A stretch of 64,000 nt of DNA from Pseudomonas costantinii. Its GTDB lineage: Bacteria > Pseudomonadota > Gammaproteobacteria > Pseudomonadales > Pseudomonadaceae. The notes under the pieces were generated by a model. That model was not told where the DNA came from. It searched no databases and saw only the letters and a program-made list of their open reading frames with translations. This document shows, piece after piece, positions 34,236 through 43,351 of the stretch (positions within the stretch are counted from its first letter, which is position 1; the number at the start of each line of letters is the position of its first letter). The DNA lies in assembly GCF_001870435.1 (NCBI RefSeq), contig NZ_MDDR01000016.1:62001-126000 (forward strand), in the 5' to 3' direction. Both the position numbers and the translations under genes were made by a program.

Positions 34236-34925
34236 TTAAAAGTCGTCGACGACCTTGCCATCCTTGACCTTGAACTCACGGTTCTGCAGGTAGGCATTAC
34301 GGATGAAGGTGTACTTGTCACCGGTGATCAGCTTCTCACTGTCAAGGAGGCTGGCACGGGTATCGACGATGTTCAGGCCGAAGGTGCTGTTACGCCAACC
34401 GATATCGTTCATATAGCGATACGGCAGGGTGTAGGTATCGACGTATTTAGACGGCGCATCACGCAAGGTGCTTGGGCCCAGCAGTGGCAGCATCACGTAA
34501 GGACCGCTGCCGACACCCCAGTGACCCAGGGTCTGGCCGAAGTCTTCATCGTTGCGTTGCAGCCCCATTTTGGTGCCGACATCAATGAAACCCGCCACGC
34601 CGAGCGTGGTGTTCAACAGCACGCGCGCAGTGTCGACACCGGCCGCGTGTGGCTTGAGTTGCAACACGTCGTTGGCCAGGTTGCCGACATCGCCGATGTT
34701 ACGGAAGAAGTTATGGATACCCGTTTGTACGAATTGCGGGGTAACAAACTGATAGCCCTGGGCCAATGGCTTGAGGGCATAGGTATCAACGGTGTCGTTG
34801 AAGGTGAAGATCGGGCGGTTGAAGCTTTCCCATGGATCATCTTCCGACGCAGCCTGAGCGGCGAACGGGGCCAACAGGACAGTGGCACACACAGATAGCT
34901 GAGCGAAGTAGTGACTCCAGCGCAT
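34236..34925 (-). CDS. mlaA: MlaA/VacJ-family outer-membrane lipid asymmetry protein
   Basis: Envelope protein of 229 residues, part of the Mla system that removes phospholipids from the outer leaflet. Conserved features: EDDPWESFNRPIFTFNDTVDTYALKPLAQGY, NFFRNIGDVGNLANDVLQ, NTTLGVAGFIDVGTKMGL, EDFGQTLGHWGVGSGPYVMLPLLGPSTLRD. The signal peptide (MRWSHYFAQLSVCATVLLAP then FAAQA) ends AQA-A without a lipobox, unlike the lipoprotein MlaA of E. coli. The ATG at 34925 has GGAGC upstream. Confidence 0.94.
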   Translation of the reverse strand: MRWSHYFAQLSVCATVLLAPFAAQAASEDDPWESFNRPIFTFNDTVDTYALKPLAQGYQFVTPQFVQTGIHNFFRNIGDVGNLANDVLQLKPHAAGVDTARVLLNTTLGVAGFIDVGTKMGLQRNDEDFGQTLGHWGVGSGPYVMLPLLGPSTLRDAPSKYVDTYTLPYRYMNDIGWRNSTFGLNIVDTRASLLDSEKLITGDKYTFIRNAYLQNREFKVKDGKVVDDF

Positions 34926-35122
34926 AGCTTTAGCTCCTTGAATAGTCTGTCATGGGCGCTATGCCCTGAAATAAGAACACCAGTATATGACGGAAGTCTC
35001 GAATTAGGCAGTCGGTAGGAAATGTCACGTGGGAAATGCACAAAATTCCTACAAATACCTGTAAGTGTCATCCGCTTGTCATCCTGCCCCGATAGCGTCA
35101 AAGCTATTTCAGGGATGTCGAA

Positions 35123-35731
35123 ATGCCTCACGCCGAAATTGCCGTCGCCAGCGCCCCCACCTTGACTGCCGTGCTGTTTGGCCTGAGTGGCTGCCTGGTG
35201 GATTTTGGTTCCCAGGCACGCACCGACTCGCTCTCCCTCGACTCCCAAGCCACGCCTGGCGCGTTGAAAATCCTGCGCAGCCTCAAGGAGCAAGGCATCC
35301 CCTGCGCCTGGCTGGATGAGCTACCCGCCTCGGTGACCGCCCCACTGGCCGCCGAACTGCCCAGTTGGCTCAAAGCCACCGCCCCCTCCTCTATCCGCTG
35401 GCCTGCCCCGCATGCCTGCTGGCAAGCCCTGATGGAATTGAATATCGAACGCCTGGAAGGCTGCGTGCTGGTCAGTGGCGAGCCGCGTTTGCTGCAATCG
35501 GGCCTGAATGCCGGGCTGTGGACCATAGGCCTGGCGTCCTGCGGTTCACTGTGCGGCATGGCGCCCGAGCAATGGCAGGCGCTGACCGAACAGCAACGCG
35601 AACACAAACGCGGTAAAGCCACGGTGGCGCTGTATGGGCTCGGTGTGCACTCGGTGATCGATCACTTGGGCGAACTCGGCACCTGCCTGGCAGACATCAG
35701 CTTGCGTCAACTCAAAGGCGAGAAGCCCTGA
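35123..35731 (+). CDS. Degenerate HAD-family protein (PhnX-like pseudoenzyme)
   Basis: Protein of 202 residues resembling phosphonoacetaldehyde hydrolases in layout: AVLFGLSGCLVDFGSQ lines up with the motif I region ILDWAGTTVDFGS. However, the nucleophile Asp is Gly20, and the motif II and IV acidic residues are not obvious. A C-terminal segment DHLGELGTCLADISLRQLKGE resembles the family's end. It should be catalytically dead as a HAD phosphatase. The ATG at 35123 has AGGGA about ten bases upstream. From memory, P. aeruginosa has an equivalent gene near queF. Confidence 0.75.
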   Translation: MPHAEIAVASAPTLTAVLFGLSGCLVDFGSQARTDSLSLDSQATPGALKILRSLKEQGIPCAWLDELPASVTAPLAAELPSWLKATAPSSIRWPAPHACWQALMELNIERLEGCVLVSGEPRLLQSGLNAGLWTIGLASCGSLCGMAPEQWQALTEQQREHKRGKATVALYGLGVHSVIDHLGELGTCLADISLRQLKGEKP

Positions 35732-35841
35732 TCGAGATCATGCACAGTTGGCGCCGGTAGATTAATCTACAGGTCAGCCCGTAGACCTTTCTCGGCGTGC
35801 CGCGGTCTATGCCAGTGCCTATCGATAAAAGGAAGAACGCC

Positions 35842-36108
35842 ATGCCTGCCCGCGAAAAACTGCAAGAACAGGTCAACATTCTGCGCGAGCAATTGGAACA
35901 AGACCCCCCGCTGCCGCTCGAAAAGCGTGAAGCGCTGGAAGCCTTGCTCGCCAAATTTGAAGTGCAACTCGAGCTGGAGCCTGCGACCCAAAACCCGAGC
36001 CTTGCCGACGGCGTGAACCAGGCAGTGGAAGGCTTTGAGTTGGACCATCCGGGTATTGCCGCAACGTTGCGCAGTATCGTGACAACGCTGGGCAATATCG
36101 GGATCTGA
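35842..36108 (+). CDS. DUF4404-family small protein
   Basis: Eighty-eight residues with an N-terminal coiled coil (EKLQEQVNILREQLEQ, EALEALLAKFEVQLE) and a C-terminal GFELDHPGIAATLRSIVTTLGNIGI, the conserved end of DUF4404. The ATG at 35842 has AAGGAAG eight bases upstream. No signal peptide. It lies between the HAD-like gene and queF. Function unknown. Confidence 0.85.
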   Translation: MPAREKLQEQVNILREQLEQDPPLPLEKREALEALLAKFEVQLELEPATQNPSLADGVNQAVEGFELDHPGIAATLRSIVTTLGNIGI

Positions 36109-36148
36109 TCCAAGTTCCAGATCAGACGCAGAACCCAATGTGGGAGGG

Positions 36149-36979
36149 TTATTGACGGGCCAGACGCACGTTCTGGAACGCCACATCCTCGGTGCTGCGG
36201 TACGGGTTGATATCCAACCCACCGCGGCGCACATACCGCGCATACACGGTCAATTTCTCAGGCTTGAGCAAGCGCTGCAGGTCGAGAAAAATGCGCTCCA
36301 CGCACTGCTCATGGAAGTCGGAGTGCTGGCGAAAGCTCACGATATATTCCAGTAGGCTGGCGTGGTCCAACGCGTGACCACGGTATTGCACTACCACACT
36401 GCCCCAATCCGGCTGGCTGGTGACCGGGCAGTTGGATTTGAGCAGGTGGCTGTGCACGCTCTCCTCAACAATGCGCGAGTCATCACAACGCAGCAGCTCC
36501 GGACGCGGGTGTTCGTAGTTGCTGACGCTGATATCCAGGTCATCGATGCACGCACCCGGCAACGCCATCACGCCCTCAGCCTCAATCTCGGCCAGGCTGC
36601 GAATGCGCACGGTCACCGGCTTGCCGGCAGCAGCGCTAAGGTCGGTGCGCAGGGTCGCTTCCAGGCTCTGCGTATCGGCAAACGCGGTCTGGTTCAGCGA
36701 ATTGAGGTACAGCTTGAAGGACTTGGACTCGATGATGTTCGGCGAGTCCGCCGGGATGCTGAACTCACCGATGGCCACCACCGGCTTGCCCGACGGCAGC
36801 AACCAGGACAATTCGAAGCAGTTCCAGAAGTCCACGCCCTTGTAAGGCAGGGTCTCGGCGCTCAGGCCCAGCTCGGCCCATTTGGCCGCGCGAGGGATCG
36901 GGAACAGCAACGAAGGGGTGTAGGTGCTGATGTATTCACTGGACTTGCCCAGCGGCGAATGTTCGGCTGCGGGATGCAT
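36149..36979 (-). CDS. queF: NADPH-dependent 7-cyano-7-deazaguanine reductase QueF
   Basis: Queuosine-pathway enzyme of 276 residues reducing preQ0 to preQ1. It is the long, bimodular type: an N-terminal half with the [11 protein letters not shown] substrate/NADPH motif and a C-terminal half with the catalytic Cys in [16 protein letters not shown] and Asp shortly after, plus [16 protein letters not shown]. The start at 36979 ([16 protein letters not shown]) agrees with family length. A partial REP lies just past its 3' end at 36137-36148. Confidence 0.97.
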   Translation of the reverse strand: MHPAAEHSPLGKSSEYISTYTPSLLFPIPRAAKWAELGLSAETLPYKGVDFWNCFELSWLLPSGKPVVAIGEFSIPADSPNIIESKSFKLYLNSLNQTAFADTQSLEATLRTDLSAAAGKPVTVRIRSLAEIEAEGVMALPGACIDDLDISVSNYEHPRPELLRCDDSRIVEESVHSHLLKSNCPVTSQPDWGSVVVQYRGHALDHASLLEYIVSFRQHSDFHEQCVERIFLDLQRLLKPEKLTVYARYVRRGGLDINPYRSTEDVAFQNVRLARQ

Positions 36980-37072
36980 GGCGGAAACCTGGCTAAATAA
37001 ACCGCGCCAGTCTACCAGCCTTTGCCCCCGCCCTTAAGACACACAGCACCGTATCTGCCACCCCGCAAATCC

Positions 37073-37163
37073 CGTAGCCGCTGTCGAGCCTTGGCGAGGC
37101 TGCGTTTGCGGTGTGTCAGGTATACCGCTGACGCAGCCTCGCCAAGGCTCGACAGCTGCTACG
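37073..37163. repeat. Second full copy of the family A palindromic repeat
   Basis: Arms at 37073-37105 and 37131-37163 are near-perfect inverses and match those of the element at 6430-6522 along most of their length (CTGTCGAGCCTTGGCGAGGC). It ends 2 bases before the cupredoxin stop codon, between that gene and queF's upstream side. Confidence 0.85.
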
Positions 37164-37165
37164 AC

Positions 37166-37687
37166 TTAGTTGACGTTGAGCTTGCCGACCATGCCGGCCT
37201 GGTAGTGCCCAGGGAGATTGCAGGCAAACTCAAGGCCCGTGGCCTTGGTGAACGTCCAGGTCAGTTCGGCGGTTTTGCCGGGCTCTACCAGCACGCTGTT
37301 AGGGTCATCATGTTTCATGCCGCCCATATCACCGTGGCCCATGGCGCTGTGGTCCATTTTGCCCATACCGGTGGCAGTGAGCATGCCGCTGGCCTGCATC
37401 TGCAACATTTCCTTCTGGTGTGCGGCGTGCATCGCCGCGTCGCCCAGGTTGAATTCGTGCAGCAACTGGCCTTTGTTCACCAGCACAAAGCGCACCGTCT
37501 CACCGGCCTTCACGTCCAACGACTTGGGCGAAAAGGAAATATCCTGCAGCACCACTTCCACGGTGCGCGTGGCCTTGTCGGCAGTCGCCGGCTGACCAAA
37601 TGCGTAGGTGTGGGCCGTGTCAGCCATGGCACCGAAACTCAACGCCAACAGGCAACCCGCCAACATCAGGGGTGTACGCAACGCCAT
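37166..37687 (-). CDS. Periplasmic cupredoxin (plastocyanin/azurin-like copper protein)
   Basis: Exported protein of 173 residues. The signal peptide MALRTPLMLAGCLLALSFGA then MA is cut before DTAHTYAFG. A cupredoxin fold follows, with type-1 copper ligands His in LLHEFNLG and Cys-His-Met in FACNLPGHYQAGMVG. Between them is a Met/His-rich insert (GMGKMDHSAMGHGDMGGMKH) like those of Cu-handling proteins. It is divergent from copR-copS, so it is probably induced by copper and binds it in the periplasm. Confidence 0.9.
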   Translation of the reverse strand: MALRTPLMLAGCLLALSFGAMADTAHTYAFGQPATADKATRTVEVVLQDISFSPKSLDVKAGETVRFVLVNKGQLLHEFNLGDAAMHAAHQKEMLQMQASGMLTATGMGKMDHSAMGHGDMGGMKHDDPNSVLVEPGKTAELTWTFTKATGLEFACNLPGHYQAGMVGKLNVN

Positions 37688-37762
37688 TTCTATTCTCCAA
37701 AAGTGTGTGAAGCGTGGTGAGCACTCTAAGATTGCCTCGCTGCCAGCTAACTGACTGCTAGA

Positions 37763-37776
37763 TTACAACTTTGTCA
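37763..37776. promoter_or_regulatory. Cop/Cus-type box in the cupredoxin/copR intergenic region
   Basis: TTACAACTTTGTCA differs at one base from TGACAA-N2-TTGTCA, the core of the CusR-type copper box. It lies 75 bases from the cupredoxin start and 65 from copR, well placed to serve both divergent promoters. Recognition by CopR is inferred. Confidence 0.65.
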
Positions 37777-37841
37777 GGTTGTGCCCTTACCGGGGCACCC
37801 ACGGTATAAAGCCCATCGTCACCCGCTGCCAAGAGTTACCC

Positions 37842-38522
37842 ATGAAACTGCTGATCGTCGAAGACCAACCGAAAACCGGCCATTACCTGCGCCAAGGCCT
37901 GGCCGAGGCTGGCTTTACCACCGAACTGGTGGCCGACGGCATCAGTGGCCAGCACCTGGCGCTGACTGGCGACTACGACCTGCTGATCCTCGATGTGATG
38001 CTGCCGGGTCGCGACGGCTGGCAGATCCTGCAAGCGGTGCGCAGTGCCGGCCTGGATATTCCGGTGCTGTTCCTGACCGCCCGCGATGCGGTGGAAGACC
38101 GTGTGCATGGCCTGGAACTGGGCGCCGACGACTACTTGGTCAAGCCCTTCGCCTTCTCCGAACTGCTGGCCCGGGTGCGCAGCCTGTTGCGCCGTGGCAG
38201 CAGCACGCCACAGGAAACGGCGCTGCAACTGGCCGACCTGCGCCTGGACCTGATTCGCCGCCGCGTCGAACGACACGGCCAACGCATCGACCTCACCGCC
38301 AAGGAATTCTCCCTACTGGAACTGCTGCTGCGTCGACAGGGCGAGGTGCTACCCAAGACGCTGATTGCCTCCCAGGTGTGGGACATGAACTTCGACAGCG
38401 ACACCAACATCATCGAAGTGGCGATCCGCCGTCTGCGCCTGAAAGTCGACGACAACTTCCCCAATAAACTGATCCACACCGTGCGCGGCATGGGCTATGT
38501 ATTGGAGGAGCGGTTCAATTGA
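37842..38522 (+). CDS. copR: Copper-responsive response regulator CopR
   Basis: OmpR-family regulator of 226 residues. The receiver domain has [20 protein letters not shown], phospho-accepting Asp in [15 protein letters not shown], Thr in FLTARD and Lys in [16 protein letters not shown]. The winged-helix domain has [20 protein letters not shown] and [28 protein letters not shown] at the end. This matches the CopR/CusR/PcoR branch. The ATG at 37842 has AAGAG nearby. It overlaps copS by 4 bases. Confidence 0.94.
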   Translation: MKLLIVEDQPKTGHYLRQGLAEAGFTTELVADGISGQHLALTGDYDLLILDVMLPGRDGWQILQAVRSAGLDIPVLFLTARDAVEDRVHGLELGADDYLVKPFAFSELLARVRSLLRRGSSTPQETALQLADLRLDLIRRRVERHGQRIDLTAKEFSLLELLLRRQGEVLPKTLIASQVWDMNFDSDTNIIEVAIRRLRLKVDDNFPNKLIHTVRGMGYVLEERFN

Positions 38523-39868
38523 TCAAGCGCCTGTCCCTGGCAAGCCGCCTGGCGCTGCTGTTTGCCGCGTGCACCGCCGTGGTCTCGCTGATCGCTGGCG
38601 TATTGTTCAACCACGCCAGTGAGGCGCACTTTATCGAGCTGGACCAACAACAACTCGACAGCAAGCTGGTGGCGCTGCGCAGCACTTTGCAGGGTGTTGA
38701 CTCGCCGCAGGTATTCGCCCAACAAGAGCCGCAACTGCGTGCCGAACTCAATCACCAGCCCGATCTGGCCCTGCGCATCACCGCTGCCGGACAGCGCTGG
38801 TTTGACGGTGCGCCAAGCGTCACTCTGCCTGAGGCACCTGGCTTGCACCGTTTGCAAAACGCCGGGACCGACTACCGCGTGTACAACGCGCCGCTGATGC
38901 CAGGCCAACCCAACTCACCGCAATTGACGCTGATACTCGACATCACCCACCACCAACACTTCCTTCAACGCATGCAGCATTTGATCTGGCTCACCGTCGG
39001 CCTGTCGGCCCTGGCGACGGCGCTACTCGGCGCCTGGGCGGCGCGCAGTGGGTTGCGACCGTTGCGACGCATGGGCGAAGTGGCCGCCAGCGTGTCGGCC
39101 CACTCGCTTACCCAACGCTTGCCCCAGCAGCAAATGCCGGTGGAGTTGGCCGAATTGGCCCAAGCCTTCAACGCCATGCTTGGCCGCCTGGACGACGCCT
39201 TCCAGCGGCTCTCGGCGTTTTCCGCCGACATCGCCCACGAACTGCGCACGCCCCTGTCGAACCTGTTGACCCAGACCCAAGTCATCCTCACTCAGCCGCG
39301 CCCACTGGAGGATTACCGCGAGGCGCTGCACAGCAACCTCGAAGAACTGCAATGGATGGCGCAACTGGTGAATGACATGTTGTACCTGGCCAAGGCGGAT
39401 CATGGCCTGCTGGTGCCCAAGCGCGAAGCGTTGGCGCTGGCCGATGAAGTGGAAGCGTTACTGGAGTTCTTTGCGCTGCTGGCGGAGGACGCGCAGGTCA
39501 GCCTGGTTCGCGAGGGCACAGCCCATACGGTGGGTGATCGCGGCATGTTGCGCCGAGCACTGTCGAATCTGCTGGATAACGCACTGCGGTTTACCCCGGC
39601 GGGTGGCGAAGTACGCGTGAAGATGCTTGAGAGTACAGGCGGCGTGAAACTGACGGTGGAGAACACGGGGGAAGGCATTCCGCCGGATCTGCTACCGAGG
39701 TTGTTTGATCGTTTCTACCGCGCAGACCCGGCGCGGCATGAAGGCAGCAGCGAGCATGCAGGGCTGGGGTTGGCGATTACCCAGTCGATTGTGCGGGCAC
39801 ATGGGGGGAGGATTTTTTGTGAGTCTGGGGCGGGGTGGACAAGGTTTGTCATTGAGTTGCCTGCCTAG
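38519..39868 (+). CDS. copS: Heavy-metal sensor histidine kinase CopS
   Basis: Inner-membrane kinase of 449 residues starting at TTG 38519 (GGAGGAG nine bases upstream), overlapping copR. Two membrane helices (about 9-28 and 150-172) flank a periplasmic sensor domain; HAMP follows, then the H-box [19 protein letters not shown]-box [13 protein letters not shown]1 [22 protein letters not shown] and G2 [16 protein letters not shown]. Domain order and gene pairing identify a Cop/Cus copper sensor. The periplasmic loop contains a metal-ligand-poor but His-bearing ITHHQHFLQ near the second helix. Confidence 0.93.
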   Translation: MIKRLSLASRLALLFAACTAVVSLIAGVLFNHASEAHFIELDQQQLDSKLVALRSTLQGVDSPQVFAQQEPQLRAELNHQPDLALRITAAGQRWFDGAPSVTLPEAPGLHRLQNAGTDYRVYNAPLMPGQPNSPQLTLILDITHHQHFLQRMQHLIWLTVGLSALATALLGAWAARSGLRPLRRMGEVAASVSAHSLTQRLPQQQMPVELAELAQAFNAMLGRLDDAFQRLSAFSADIAHELRTPLSNLLTQTQVILTQPRPLEDYREALHSNLEELQWMAQLVNDMLYLAKADHGLLVPKREALALADEVEALLEFFALLAEDAQVSLVREGTAHTVGDRGMLRRALSNLLDNALRFTPAGGEVRVKMLESTGGVKLTVENTGEGIPPDLLPRLFDRFYRADPARHEGSSEHAGLGLAITQSIVRAHGGRIFCESGAGWTRFVIELPA

Positions 39869-39905
39869 GCCCCATCGCCGGCAAGCCGGCTCCTGCAGCT
39901 GATTG

Positions 39906-40005
39906 ACGTTCCCACGCTGCATCCTGTGGCGCTCCGCGCCACGCCCTTCAACGGCGGACGCAGAGCGTCCGGGGCGGCATTCCCACGCGGAACGTGGGAA
40001 CGATC
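39906..40005. repeat. Multi-hairpin dispersed repeat (family B), shorter copy
   Basis: Outer CGTTCCCACGC and GCGGAACGTGGGAACGATC segments bracket inner dyads GTGGCGCTCCGCGCCAC and GGACGCAGAGCGTCC. The same modular plan occurs at 46940-47074. It occupies the gap between converging copS and lolE; a REP-like GCCGGCAAGCCGGC lies just left of it near 39877-39890. Confidence 0.75.
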
Positions 40006-40016
40006 ATTTTTAGACT

Positions 40017-41261
40017 TTACGAATATCTCAGGGCATGCGCCGGCTCAATCTTCGCCGCCCGATACGCCGGGTACAGCGTCGCCAAAAAGCTCAACACAAA
40101 CCCCGCCGTGCAAATCAGCACCACATCCCCGCCCTGCAGTTCCGAAGGCAAGTTGCTGACGAAATACACGTCTGAACTGAAGATATGCTGCCCGGTCACG
40201 CGCTCCAGCCAACCCACCAGCTCACTCACGTTCAGTGCCGCAATCACGCCGAGCACGCCGCCGATCAAAGTACCGACGATGCCGATCACCGTGCCCTGCA
40301 CCATAAATATCGCCATGATCTGGCGCGGCGTGGCGCCGATGGTGCGCAGGATCGCGATGTCCGCACCTTTGTCGTTCACCACCATGATCAAAGTGGCGAT
40401 GATATTGAACGCAGCCACGGCGACGATCATCAGCAACAGCAGGCCGATCATGGTTTTTTCCATCTTCATCGCGCTGAACAGACTGCCCTGGGTGTGGGTC
40501 CAGTCATCCGGCTTGTAGGCCGCGCCCAGGCTGGCGGCGATATCCGCCGAGACTTTGGGCGCTGCATACAGGTCTTTCACTGCCAGGCGCACGCTTTGCA
40601 CCTGGTTCGGCTGCCAATGTTGTATCTCGGCGGCGTCGGCCATGTGGATCAAGGCCATGGAACCGTCCAGCTCGGCGCCGACCTTGAAGATACCAACCAC
40701 ATTCAACCGCTGCATACGCGGGGTGATACCACCCGGCGCAGTGCTGATTTCCGGGACAATCAGGGTCAGTTTATCGCCCACATTCAGGCGAAAGCGCCGT
40801 GCCGTGATGTCGCCGATGACCACGCCGAATTCGCCGGGCTTCAGGTCTTCCAGATTGCCGCGCACGATATGCTGGGCCACGATCGACACCTTGCCTTCCT
40901 GGGCCGGGTCGACGCCGCTGATCTCGATCGGCTGCATTGCACCTTTGTAGGAGAACATGCCGTCCATCTGCGTGAACGGCACCGCAGCGGTCACTTCCGG
41001 ATTCTTCATTGCAGCTGCAGCGACCGGCTGCCAATCATCGATCGGATTCACGCCGACGATAGTCGCGTGAGGCACCATGCCGAGGATGCGCGAACTCATT
41101 TCGCGCTGAAAGCCGTTCATCACCGACAACACCACGATCATTGCCAACACGCCCAGGGCGAGGCCGATCATCGAGGTCATCGAGATAAACGAGACAAAAC
41201 GGTTGCGGCGCTTGGCGCGGGTATAGCGCGTGCCGATGAAAATCGATAACGGTCTGAACAT
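40017..41261 (-). CDS. lolE: Lipoprotein-releasing ABC transporter permease LolE
   Basis: Inner-membrane protein of 414 residues with one N-terminal helix (about 22-47), a large periplasmic domain and three C-terminal helices (FtsX/MacB fold). It is strongly similar to the LolC product two genes upstream (both begin [18 protein letters not shown]). LPYPAYRAAKIEPAHALRYS-type C-terminal coupling region is present. With LolC and LolD it releases outer-membrane lipoproteins to LolA. Which permease is C and which E is assigned by gene order. Third gene of lolC-lolD-lolE. Confidence 0.93.
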   Translation of the reverse strand: MFRPLSIFIGTRYTRAKRRNRFVSFISMTSMIGLALGVLAMIVVLSVMNGFQREMSSRILGMVPHATIVGVNPIDDWQPVAAAAMKNPEVTAAVPFTQMDGMFSYKGAMQPIEISGVDPAQEGKVSIVAQHIVRGNLEDLKPGEFGVVIGDITARRFRLNVGDKLTLIVPEISTAPGGITPRMQRLNVVGIFKVGAELDGSMALIHMADAAEIQHWQPNQVQSVRLAVKDLYAAPKVSADIAASLGAAYKPDDWTHTQGSLFSAMKMEKTMIGLLLLMIVAVAAFNIIATLIMVVNDKGADIAILRTIGATPRQIMAIFMVQGTVIGIVGTLIGGVLGVIAALNVSELVGWLERVTGQHIFSSDVYFVSNLPSELQGGDVVLICTAGFVLSFLATLYPAYRAAKIEPAHALRYS

Positions 41262-41318
41262 TCGCGGGCACCGTTGAAAAAATTAAAAAGCCCGGCGCAA
41301 GGCAGGGCTTGAAACGGG

Positions 41319-42002
41319 TCAGATGGCGACCAGATGACCTTCCTGCAGGTGCAACACGCGGTCCATCTGGCGGGCCATGCTCATGTCATGGGTCACCACC
41401 AGAAACGCGGTGCGCATCTGGGTGCTCAGTTCCAGCATCAAGTCCTTGATGCCCTGGGCAGTGTGGGAATCGAGGTTACCGGTCGGCTCATCGAGCATCA
41501 CCAAGCCTGGGTTGTTGACCAGGGCGCGGGCGATCGCCACACGCTGGCGCTCGCCGCCAGACAGTTCAGCCGGTTTGTGCTCCAGGCGATGGCCAAGACC
41601 AACACGCTCCAGCAAGGCTTTAGCACGCTGACGCGCTTCCGGGATCGCGGTCTTGCCGATCAACAGCGGCATGCACACGTTTTCCAGGGCGGTGAATTCC
41701 GGCAGCAGGTGGTGGAACTGGTACACAAAACCCAACGAACGGTTGCGCAGTTGGCCACGGGCCTTTTCACCGAGGGCCGACAGTTCTTCACCCGCCAGCC
41801 ACACGCTGCCCTGGGACGGCGTATCAAGGCCGCCTAACAGGTTGAGCAAGGTACTTTTGCCGGAACCGGAACTGCCGACGATCGCCACGCGCTCGCCCGG
41901 GTGCAGTTCCAACTGCAGGTTTGACAGCACCACAACCGATTCCGGACCTTCCTCGTAGGACTTGCCAAGGTTGCGGCAGCTCAGGATTGCTTTTTCACTC
42001 AT
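41319..42002 (-). CDS. lolD: Lipoprotein-releasing ABC transporter ATPase LolD
   Basis: ATPase of 227 residues. Walker A is [19 protein letters not shown], the signature [15 protein letters not shown], Walker [13 protein letters not shown] and the switch VVTHDMSMA. The [22 protein letters not shown] stretch is the characteristic LolD segment that contacts LolC and LolE. The ATG at 42002 ([11 protein letters not shown]) fits the family length; an ATG at 42017 would overlap the lolC stop. Middle gene of the lol operon. Confidence 0.95.
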   Translation of the reverse strand: MSEKAILSCRNLGKSYEEGPESVVVLSNLQLELHPGERVAIVGSSGSGKSTLLNLLGGLDTPSQGSVWLAGEELSALGEKARGQLRNRSLGFVYQFHHLLPEFTALENVCMPLLIGKTAIPEARQRAKALLERVGLGHRLEHKPAELSGGERQRVAIARALVNNPGLVMLDEPTGNLDSHTAQGIKDLMLELSTQMRTAFLVVTHDMSMARQMDRVLHLQEGHLVAI

Positions 42003-42009
42003 GCCCGAT

Positions 42010-43257
42010 TCACTCATAACGTAAGGCCTGTGCTGGCTGGGTACGTGCCGCGCGCCAGGCTGGATACAGGGTGGCAAGGAAACTCAGGACCAACGCGGCG
42101 CCGCCCACCATCAACACATCCTGGGCCTGAACCTGGGACGGTAAGTAGTCGATGAAGTAGACGTCGGCGTTAAGAAACTTGTGGCCGATCACCTTTTCAA
42201 GCGCGGCGATGGCGGCGCTGACGTTCAGCGCAGCCAGAATCCCAACCGCGGTGCCGATCAAGGTGCCGACCACGCCGATCACGGTGCCCTGCACCATGAA
42301 GATCGCCATGATCTGCCCCGGCGTGGCGCCAAGGGTACGCAAAATGGCAATGTCGCCCTTCTTGTCGTTCACCACCATCACCAGCGTGGAGATGATGTTG
42401 AACGCCGCCACGGCGACGATCAGCAGCAACAACAGGCCGATCATGGCTTTTTCCATACGGATGGCCTGGTACAGGTTGCCGTGGGTGCGGGTCCAATCGC
42501 GAGCGTAGTAGTTGTCACCCAAGTGCTGGGCGATTTCCCATGAGGCGCGCGGTGCGTCGAACAAATCGTTGAATTTGAGGCGCAGGCCCTGCACCTGATC
42601 CGGCTTCCAGCGATGCAGGCGTGCCAGGTCTGTGAGGTTGGTCAGACCCAGGTAGCCGTCAATCTCGCCGGCGCCCACGTGGAAGGTGCCGACCACGGTA
42701 AAGCGCTTCATGCGCGGGAACATGCCGGCCGGGGTCACGGTGACTTCCGGGGCGACGAAGGTCAGCTTGTCGCCGATGCCCACGCCGAGCTTGGCCGCGG
42801 CCTTGTCGCCGATCACGATGCCAAAACTGCCGGGCGCCAAATCGTCGAGTTTGCCCTGCAACATGAACTTGTCGATGATCGAGACGTTGCGCTCCTGGGC
42901 CGGGTCGATGGCATTGAGCAGGATTTTCTGCACCTTGCCGTCATTGGTCAGCAGCCCCTGCATCTGGGTAAATGGCGCGACGGCCACCACCTTGGGGTTC
43001 TGCTTGACCTTGTCGGCCAGGCTTTGCCAGTCGCTGATAGGCTCATCGGACTCGATGGTCGCGTGGGGCACCATGCCCAGCACGCGGGTGCGCATCTCAT
43101 GATCGAAGCCGTTCATCACCGACAGCACCACGATCATCACGACCACGCCCAAGGCGAGCCCGATCATCGAGGTCAAGGAAATGAACGACACAAAATGATT
43201 GCGGCGCTTTGCACGGGTATAACGCGTGCCGATAAATACGAAGAGAGGTCTGAACAT
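42010..43257 (-). CDS. lolC: Lipoprotein-releasing ABC transporter permease LolC
   Basis: First gene of the lol operon, 415 residues, same fold as LolE: N-terminal helix ([21 protein letters not shown]), periplasmic domain with PHATI and DPAQE motifs, and three C-terminal helices ([41 protein letters not shown]). The LolC loop that recruits LolA should lie in the periplasmic domain. LolC and LolE are nearly identical over several stretches, showing an old duplication. The start at 43257 is followed by [20 protein letters not shown]. Confidence 0.94.
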   Translation of the reverse strand: MFRPLFVFIGTRYTRAKRRNHFVSFISLTSMIGLALGVVVMIVVLSVMNGFDHEMRTRVLGMVPHATIESDEPISDWQSLADKVKQNPKVVAVAPFTQMQGLLTNDGKVQKILLNAIDPAQERNVSIIDKFMLQGKLDDLAPGSFGIVIGDKAAAKLGVGIGDKLTFVAPEVTVTPAGMFPRMKRFTVVGTFHVGAGEIDGYLGLTNLTDLARLHRWKPDQVQGLRLKFNDLFDAPRASWEIAQHLGDNYYARDWTRTHGNLYQAIRMEKAMIGLLLLLIVAVAAFNIISTLVMVVNDKKGDIAILRTLGATPGQIMAIFMVQGTVIGVVGTLIGTAVGILAALNVSAAIAALEKVIGHKFLNADVYFIDYLPSQVQAQDVLMVGGAALVLSFLATLYPAWRAARTQPAQALRYE

Positions 43258-43351
43258 GTCGGGGCTTGTTCGGAGGAAAAGAAGACGTCCCGGTGGCGGG
43301 GTCTGGTAAGCAGCTTTACACTCTGACCATTACCGTTACCTGGGGTTCGCC

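Noticed and set aside
40017..43257. lolC and lolE as a recent tandem duplication
   Set aside because: Although several stretches are nearly identical in protein, the periplasmic domains differ widely and lolC-lolD-lolE is the normal operon.
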